Positions 59,104 through 64,000 of a DNA stretch of 64,000 nt are shown piece by piece (position 1 is the stretch's first letter; every line of letters starts with the position of its first letter). Below the pieces are notes generated by a model that saw only the letters and a program-made list of their open reading frames with translations, made no database searches and had not been told where the DNA came from. Source of the stretch: an uncultured Bacteroides sp. (GTDB lineage: Bacteria; Bacteroidota; Bacteroidia; Bacteroidales; Bacteroidaceae); assembly GCA_900766195.1 (NCBI GenBank), contig CAAFUN010000017.1, forward strand, positions 21,912-85,911. The letters are read 5' to 3'. A program made the translations under genes and the position numbers.

Positions 59104-60954
59104 GTGGATATATTCAACTATTCCCGTCGCGAGACATCAGAAGTCAATATAGGAGCTGTTCCATTGGGAGCTTCCAATCCTATTCGTATACAAAGTATGA
59201 CCAATACTTCCACAATGGATACCGAAGGAAGTGTGGCACAAGTCAAACGGATTGTAAATGCAGGTGGAGATTACGTGCGTTTAACTACCCAAGGAATAAA
59301 AGAAGCCGAAAATCTTAAAAACATCAACATCGCTTTGCGTACTGCAGACTATATGGTTCCGCTTATTGCAGATGTCCATTTCACGGCTAAAGTGGCAGAT
59401 ATTGCGGCTCAATATGCAGAAAAGGTACGTATTAATCCGGGTAATTATGTAGATGCCGCCCGCACATTCAAACATTTAGAGTACACAGATGAGGAGTATG
59501 CGCAGGAATTACAGAAAATACGCGACCGCTTCATCCCGTTTCTTAATATTTGCAAGGAAAACAATACAGCAATTCGAATAGGAGTAAACCACGGTTCTCT
59601 GTCCGATCGTATCATGTCTCGTTATGGCGACACGCCCGAAGGTATGGTAGAATCGTGCATGGAGTTTTTGCGGATTTGTGTTGCTGAGAGGTTCAGTAAT
59701 GTTGTTATCTCCATAAAAGCATCCAACACTGTTGTTATGGTAAAGACAGTTCGACTTTTAGCGGATATCATGGAAAAGGAAGCCATGTCATTTCCGCTAC
59801 ACCTTGGTGTGACAGAAGCCGGAGATGGAGAAGACGGACGCATTAAATCGGCTTTAGGAATAGGAGCTCTATTGGCAGATGGGTTGGGCGACACGATAAG
59901 GGTGTCCTTAAGCGAAGCTCCCGAAGCAGAGATTCCCGTTGCCAGGAAGTTGGTGGATTACATCATGCAACATCAAAACCATCCCTATATCCCATGTACT
60001 GAAGCTTCGGGATTCAACTACCTGTCTCCCTCAAGGAGGATAACAAATGCTATCCACAATATAGGAGGAGAGCATGTTCCGGTAGTGATAGCCGAACGCA
60101 TGGATGGAAAGATTGAGATTAATCCTCAATTCACTCCGGATTATATTTATGCAGGGAGAGCCTTGCCTGAAACTAAAGAAAAAGGAGTAGAATACATTCT
60201 TGATGCCGATGTTTGGCAAGGAGAAGAAGGTGCTTATCCGGCGTTCAACTATGAGCAACTCCCCTTAATGGGAAGCTGTCCCGCACAATTGAAATTTCTG
60301 TTTATCACATACATGGCACAAACTGATGAGGTTATAGCCTGCCTCAGACATCATCCCGAAGCAGTCATTATATCGCAAAGTAATCATCCCAACCGCTTGG
60401 GTGAACATCGTGCTTTGGTGCATCAATTGATGAATGAGAACCTAAAGAATCCCGTTATTTTTTTCCAGCATTATGCCGAACAAGATGCAGAAACTCTTCA
60501 GATTAAATCTGCTGCCGATATGGGAGCACTTATATTCGACGGATTGTGTGATGGTATTTTCTTGTTCAACCAGGGAGAGCTTAGTCATGCCACAGTAGAC
60601 AGCACTGCTTTTGGTATTCTTCAGGCAGGACGGGCACGTACAAGCAAAACGGAGTATATTTCCTGCCCTGGATGTGGCCGTACGCTCTATAATTTGGAAA
60701 CAACCATCGCCCGCATTAAAGCGGCAACATCTCATCTTAAAGGGCTAAAGATAGGAATAATGGGATGTATCGTAAATGGTCCGGGCGAGATGGCAGATGC
60801 TGACTACGGTTATGTAGGTGCAGGACGCGGTAAAATCAGCCTGTACAAAAAGAAAGTCTGCGTTGAAAAGAATATCCCCGAGGAAGAAGCTGTAGAGCGA
60901 CTGATAGAACTAATCAAAGCAAATGGAGATTACGTCGAAGAAGAAACTGAATAA
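59104..60954 (+). CDS. ispG: 4-hydroxy-3-methylbut-2-enyl diphosphate synthase, long form
   Basis: A 616-residue iron-sulfur enzyme of the MEP isoprenoid pathway. It is the long, plant/Bacteroidetes/Chlamydia type with an extra domain between the TIM barrel and the cluster domain. The barrel starts with RIQSMTNTSTMDTEGSVAQ, and the cluster ligands are in SCPGCGRTLYN and IGIMGCIVNGPGEMADAD. The start codon is GTG at 59104 (MDIFNYSRRETSEVNIG). No upstream ATG is in frame before the repeat-rich spacer. It ends at a strong terminator. Confidence 0.96.
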   Translation: MDIFNYSRRETSEVNIGAVPLGASNPIRIQSMTNTSTMDTEGSVAQVKRIVNAGGDYVRLTTQGIKEAENLKNINIALRTADYMVPLIADVHFTAKVADIAAQYAEKVRINPGNYVDAARTFKHLEYTDEEYAQELQKIRDRFIPFLNICKENNTAIRIGVNHGSLSDRIMSRYGDTPEGMVESCMEFLRICVAERFSNVVISIKASNTVVMVKTVRLLADIMEKEAMSFPLHLGVTEAGDGEDGRIKSALGIGALLADGLGDTIRVSLSEAPEAEIPVARKLVDYIMQHQNHPYIPCTEASGFNYLSPSRRITNAIHNIGGEHVPVVIAERMDGKIEINPQFTPDYIYAGRALPETKEKGVEYILDADVWQGEEGAYPAFNYEQLPLMGSCPAQLKFLFITYMAQTDEVIACLRHHPEAVIISQSNHPNRLGEHRALVHQLMNENLKNPVIFFQHYAEQDAETLQIKSAADMGALIFDGLCDGIFLFNQGELSHATVDSTAFGILQAGRARTSKTEYISCPGCGRTLYNLETTIARIKAATSHLKGLKIGIMGCIVNGPGEMADADYGYVGAGRGKISLYKKKVCVEKNIPEEEAVERLIELIKANGDYVEEETE

Positions 60955-60978
60955 GAGATAAAAAAGTCATAAATTATA

Positions 60979-61022
60979 AATGCCGGATATTCTGTAGTCT
61001 TTTTAACAGAATATCCGGCATT
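60979..61022. terminator. Bidirectional terminator between ispG and the S41 protease gene
   Basis: AATGCCGGATATTCTGT (60979-60995) pairs perfectly over 17 bases with 61006-61022. The loop holds a T-run. It lies between convergent genes. Confidence 0.8.
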
Positions 61023-61067
61023 ATTATAACCTACAATGCTTCTGACCAGGTGCTTCTTATCGTAAAG

Positions 61068-62852
61068 CTAAACCAAACACAAAATAGCTGATTGCGAGGC
61101 AGAAGGTTCAACAACATTTACGGCACCACTGCAGATAGGAGTACCAAACGTAGCTTTGGATATTTTCTTATCTCCATTCTTTTCTACAGGAACACTAAGC
61201 ATTGACTTGTATTTAGCCGGGTTGCCCAGCACCTTCAAAGCTTCGTTCAAGTCATCATCATCTTTCAGTTGTTCTATAATTCCTCCACGTTGGTAATAAT
61301 AACGTTTCACGATTTCCAGTGCAAGCATATTTTTTATGTCTTTTGAGAAATAATTAAGGTCACGATCCAAATTATGGGTAAGTTTCTTTTCGAGAGCCTT
61401 AAATTCATCAGAGGCTTCCTGCATATAGCCCTCAAATTCTGCTGCTTCTTTAAGAGATTTCAATATCTTCTCACTCTGCTGATCATACTTAAAATTCGAC
61501 CTCTTCACTAAGTTTTTGAAATCGGTATAATCTGCATCTGTTATTTTAAAATCTTCAGGAGCACCAATACGGTTATGCTTCAAGCAGTATTGGGTAGCAT
61601 AATCAAAAATCAGATTATCACTAATCAAGTAATAAAGAATGTTAGGAAGCTTAGGATGATTAACCACTACATCAGGTGTTACACCACCTCCATCACGTAC
61701 TTCACGTCCTATGGCTGTATGGAATACAGTAGTCAAGCTATCGGGTATACGTCCCACACTACCATCTTCATTACGATGCTTATAGTCTATTGCCTGCACA
61801 CAGCGTCCACTCGGTATATAATATTTTGAGGTTGTCACCTTCATTGTTCCTCCATAAGGAAGCGAACGCGGCACTTGTACCAATCCTTTTCCAAAAGTGC
61901 GGGTACCGATGACAACGGCACGATCTAAATCTTGCAATGCGCCAGCCAATATCTCCGAAGCTGAAGCTGTACTGCTATTCACTAACACTACGAGCGGAAT
62001 AGTTGTATCCAATGGTTCTCTCAATGTTTTATATACATTGCTAGCCTGTTTCAAACGTCCACGAGTTGTTACAATTGTTTTTCCACGAGGCAAGAAGAAG
62101 TTAGCTATTTCCACAGCCTCATCCAACAGACCACCGGTATTATTACGCAAATCAATTACGAGAGATGTAATTCCTTTCTTCTTTAAATCAAGGAAATCCT
62201 GTTTGAAATCTTTAGATGGATTACCAGAGAAAGTACTCAGATTGATATATCCCACATTATTATCCAATACACCATAATACGGAATAAAAGGAAGTTGGAT
62301 AGACTTACGAATAAGATTAAACTCTAAAGGCTTAGGTGATCCGGGGCGCTCAACCTTCAGTTTGAAGCTGGTTCCTGCTTGCCCACGAAGCATTTCACTT
62401 ACCTCTTCATTCGTCTTTCCTGTAAGATCCTTACCATCCATCTCCAGCAAAATATCACCCGCTTTGAGTCCGGCAATAGCTGCAGGCATGTTTTCGTAAG
62501 GCTCCCCAATAACCGAACGTTTGAGTTTCGTATTGTACGTAATGATAGAACCTATTCCCCCATAAGAGCCCTTAAGCATTTGTTCCAATTCACTTTGATC
62601 TTCTTCAGGGAAGTATTGTGTGTATGGGTCAAGAGAATACAACATGGCATCAATGCCATCGCGAATAGTCTTGTTGGGATTAATGGTATCTACGTAGAAC
62701 ATATCCAGTTCCTTAACAATGGAATTGAATATATCCAAATTCTTAGCTATCTGGAAACTGCGATTGTCACCTATCTTAAAACTAAAAAAGACAACTGCAA
62801 CAACCAGCACCGCCAAAGCAGTGATCCAACGCAACTTAACAAATCTCTTCAT
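61068..62852 (-). CDS. S41-family C-terminal processing peptidase
   Basis: A 594-residue periplasmic or membrane-anchored protease (N-terminal hydrophobic anchor, about 9-26). A PDZ domain covers about 95-185 (GSYGGIGSIITYN, LKAGDILLEMDGKDL). The catalytic part has the Ser/Lys pair in VNSSTASASEI and RTFGKGLVQ. The C-terminal helical part (about 400-590) is long, and the last 25 residues, with two Cys (ICSGAVNVVEPS), look like an extension. It clears or matures envelope proteins. It is 9 bases after the PfkB kinase gene and probably in one operon with it. Confidence 0.93.
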   Translation of the reverse strand: MKRFVKLRWITALAVLVVAVVFFSFKIGDNRSFQIAKNLDIFNSIVKELDMFYVDTINPNKTIRDGIDAMLYSLDPYTQYFPEEDQSELEQMLKGSYGGIGSIITYNTKLKRSVIGEPYENMPAAIAGLKAGDILLEMDGKDLTGKTNEEVSEMLRGQAGTSFKLKVERPGSPKPLEFNLIRKSIQLPFIPYYGVLDNNVGYINLSTFSGNPSKDFKQDFLDLKKKGITSLVIDLRNNTGGLLDEAVEIANFFLPRGKTIVTTRGRLKQASNVYKTLREPLDTTIPLVVLVNSSTASASEILAGALQDLDRAVVIGTRTFGKGLVQVPRSLPYGGTMKVTTSKYYIPSGRCVQAIDYKHRNEDGSVGRIPDSLTTVFHTAIGREVRDGGGVTPDVVVNHPKLPNILYYLISDNLIFDYATQYCLKHNRIGAPEDFKITDADYTDFKNLVKRSNFKYDQQSEKILKSLKEAAEFEGYMQEASDEFKALEKKLTHNLDRDLNYFSKDIKNMLALEIVKRYYYQRGGIIEQLKDDDDLNEALKVLGNPAKYKSMLSVPVEKNGDKKISKATFGTPICSGAVNVVEPSASQSAILCLV

Positions 62853-62861
62853 ACCTTTTAA

Positions 62862-63842
62862 TTATATTTCATTTATCTTCCGTTTAATGTCTTCCCATTG
62901 TTCACCAGGTAATTCGGCACCTATTACCCCAACGATATCAGCAGCCAATATAGAACCTATTTTACCACATTTTTCCAATGAGAAACCACAAGTCAGTCCA
63001 TACAAAAAGCCTGCAGCAAAATAATCACCTGCTCCTGTAGTATCAAGTACTTTTTCTACAGGTATTGCATCCACTTTCACACATTCAGTTCCCTTACGAA
63101 TCAAAGATCCTCTGGCGCCAATCTTCACAATAGCAATGCTGCACATTCCAGCTATCTCGTCCAATGCTTCCTCAGGCTCTTTTCCTGTAAAAGTCTTGGC
63201 TTCCTCCTCATTGGCAAAAACAATATCAACATATTTATTGATCAAGAAAGAGAAAAATTCATGATCTTGCCCCACAATGTTATAACTGGCCAAATCAAGA
63301 CATATCTGTAACCCGGCCTCTTTAGCCAATTCAATAGCACGGAGTATCATTTCGTGGTCTTGCACCAGATAACCCTCTATAAACAGATAAGTATAGCCTT
63401 TAAACATCTCTAAAGACAAGTCGTCTGCCGTCAATGTTGACGCTGCTCCAAGATAAGTACCGAAAGTACGCTCACCGTCAGGGGAAATAAAAGTGGAAGC
63501 TACCCCTGAAGGCTTCTCCTCAGAAATGAGCAGATTGGCCTCTGTGCCTCTCTTCAACAAGCTCTTTTTGTAAAAGTCACCATAGCTATCATTGCTCACC
63601 TTACCGATAAAGCCAGTCCCTGCACCAAGACAAGCCATGCTTCGTATAGCATTTCCGGCAGAGCCGCCAGTTGCCAGATGAGTCTTCATCCGGCTAAAAC
63701 AGCTATTAATTTTTTGTAGTTTATCTTCATCAATCAAGGTCATGCTACCCTTAGGTAATTCCATTTCTTTCAAAATATGATCATCATCAAGTGTTGCAAG
63801 CACGTCAACAAGAGCATTCCCAATTCCTATTATCTTATCCAT
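62862..63842 (-). CDS. PfkB-family sugar/adenosine kinase
   Basis: A 326-residue cytoplasmic kinase of the ribokinase fold. The N-terminal GIGNALVDVLATL and the GGSAGNAIRSMACLG motif, together with the C-terminal DTTGAGDYFAAGFLYG (anion hole and catalytic Asp), define the family. Sequence style is closest to adenosine kinase-like proteins of Bacteroidetes, but the substrate is not proved. The start at 63842 (MDKIIGIG) is chosen because the -7 element at 63858-63866 lies inside a longer reading. Confidence 0.9.
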   Translation of the reverse strand: MDKIIGIGNALVDVLATLDDDHILKEMELPKGSMTLIDEDKLQKINSCFSRMKTHLATGGSAGNAIRSMACLGAGTGFIGKVSNDSYGDFYKKSLLKRGTEANLLISEEKPSGVASTFISPDGERTFGTYLGAASTLTADDLSLEMFKGYTYLFIEGYLVQDHEMILRAIELAKEAGLQICLDLASYNIVGQDHEFFSFLINKYVDIVFANEEEAKTFTGKEPEEALDEIAGMCSIAIVKIGARGSLIRKGTECVKVDAIPVEKVLDTTGAGDYFAAGFLYGLTCGFSLEKCGKIGSILAADIVGVIGAELPGEQWEDIKRKINEI

Positions 63843-63857
63843 TATATTATTTTTTTT

Positions 63858-63866
63858 GCAAAGATA
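63858..63866 (-). promoter_or_regulatory. -7 promoter element of the PfkB kinase gene
   Basis: On the minus strand TATCTTTGC is a full consensus match, 16 bases before the chosen ATG. It abuts the divergent promoter of tRNA-Asn. Confidence 0.65.
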
Positions 63867-63898
63867 TTGCATATTTCAAAATATCCTATTACTTTTGC
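63867..63898 (+). promoter_or_regulatory. Promoter of tRNA-Asn
   Basis: TTG at 63867-63869 is followed after 20 bases by TACTTTTGC (63890-63898), a full Bacteroidetes-type promoter 25 bases before the tRNA. Confidence 0.7.
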
Positions 63899-63922
63899 AG
63901 CGCATTTGAGAAAAAACAACAC

Positions 63923-63996
63923 TCTTCCTTAGCTCAGTCGGTTAGAGCATCTGACTGTTAATCAGAGGGTCCTTGGTTCAAGTCCAAGAGGAAGAG
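63923..63996 (+). tRNA. tRNA-Asn (anticodon GTT)
   Basis: A 74-base class I tRNA. The acceptor stem pairs TCTTCCT (63923-63929) with AGGAAGA (63989-63995), discriminator G. The anticodon stem TCTGA/TCAGA encloses CTGTTAA, giving GTT. The T-arm has GGTTCAAGTCC. CCA is not encoded. Confidence 0.96.
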
Positions 63997-64000
63997 CAAA

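Overview
The window looks like chromosome of a Bacteroidales bacterium, most likely Bacteroides in the broad sense. It is AT-rich. Many genes are preceded by the Bacteroidetes housekeeping -7 element TAnnTTTG, often as TATCTTTGC. It carries a SusC/SusD pair with an ECF sigma/FecR anti-sigma pair, the long form of IspG, and several protein families typical of Bacteroidetes. There is no ribosomal RNA, no insertion sequence, no CRISPR array and no clear prophage.

Layout. 1-336: start of an outer-membrane barrel gene that runs off the left edge. 605-691: tRNA-Ser(CGA), then about 1 kb without genes that holds a 19-bp direct repeat and a large nested hairpin structure. 1690-12168: a minus-strand metal/cation module (TolC-like, RND and adaptor efflux genes, MgtA-type P-ATPase, histidine kinase and response regulator) with an 11-bp-phased operator-like array. 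12230-12938: a frame-disrupted small secreted protein and a Cys-pair-rich secreted protein. 13203-16755: HipA-like kinase, DUF3037 protein and RecQ-like helicase. 16945-24562: housekeeping genes (cobalamin adenosyltransferase, methyltransferase-like protein, tRNA-Leu, mannose-1-phosphate guanylyltransferase, HIT, greA, a thioredoxin-like lipoprotein, pnp). 24719-31529: ECF sigma, anti-sigma, SusC and SusD. 31612-38229: butyrate kinase and phosphotransbutyrylase, LD-carboxypeptidase, an M28 cyclotransferase-like protein, SufE, and a small HTH/DUF2975/CPBP membrane cluster. 38506-43282: rubredoxin, uridine-kinase-like protein, a TPR histidine-kinase-like protein lacking its phosphoacceptor His, and an alpha/beta hydrolase. 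43454-49700: a membrane LytTR regulator, a TPR-membrane-HTH regulator with several 11-bp-phased repeat arrays, then small lipoproteins and barrel proteins. 49931-54173: a four-gene Dlt-like aminoacyl/acyl transfer operon. 54263-64000: aminopeptidase P, rpoN, PAP2-like protein, gcvH, purE, ispG, an S41 protease, a PfkB kinase and tRNA-Asn.

How parts work together. The two-component system at 10106-12168 probably controls mgtA and the RND efflux genes through the CTAA repeats upstream of mgtA. The ECF sigma, FecR and STN-domain SusC form a trans-envelope signalling loop for nutrient uptake. The TPR-HTH protein at 44670-46220 is flanked by repeat arrays with a shared core, which suggests that it regulates itself and the lipoprotein gene downstream. 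The Dlt-like operon should activate a small carboxylic or amino acid, load it on a carrier protein, pass it across the inner membrane and transfer it to an envelope acceptor. That acceptor cannot be teichoic acid in this group.

The observations that look least described are the phased repeat arrays around the TPR-HTH regulator, the Dlt-like operon, the structured element at 1102-1231, and a terminator-like hairpin between the promoter and start codon of greA.
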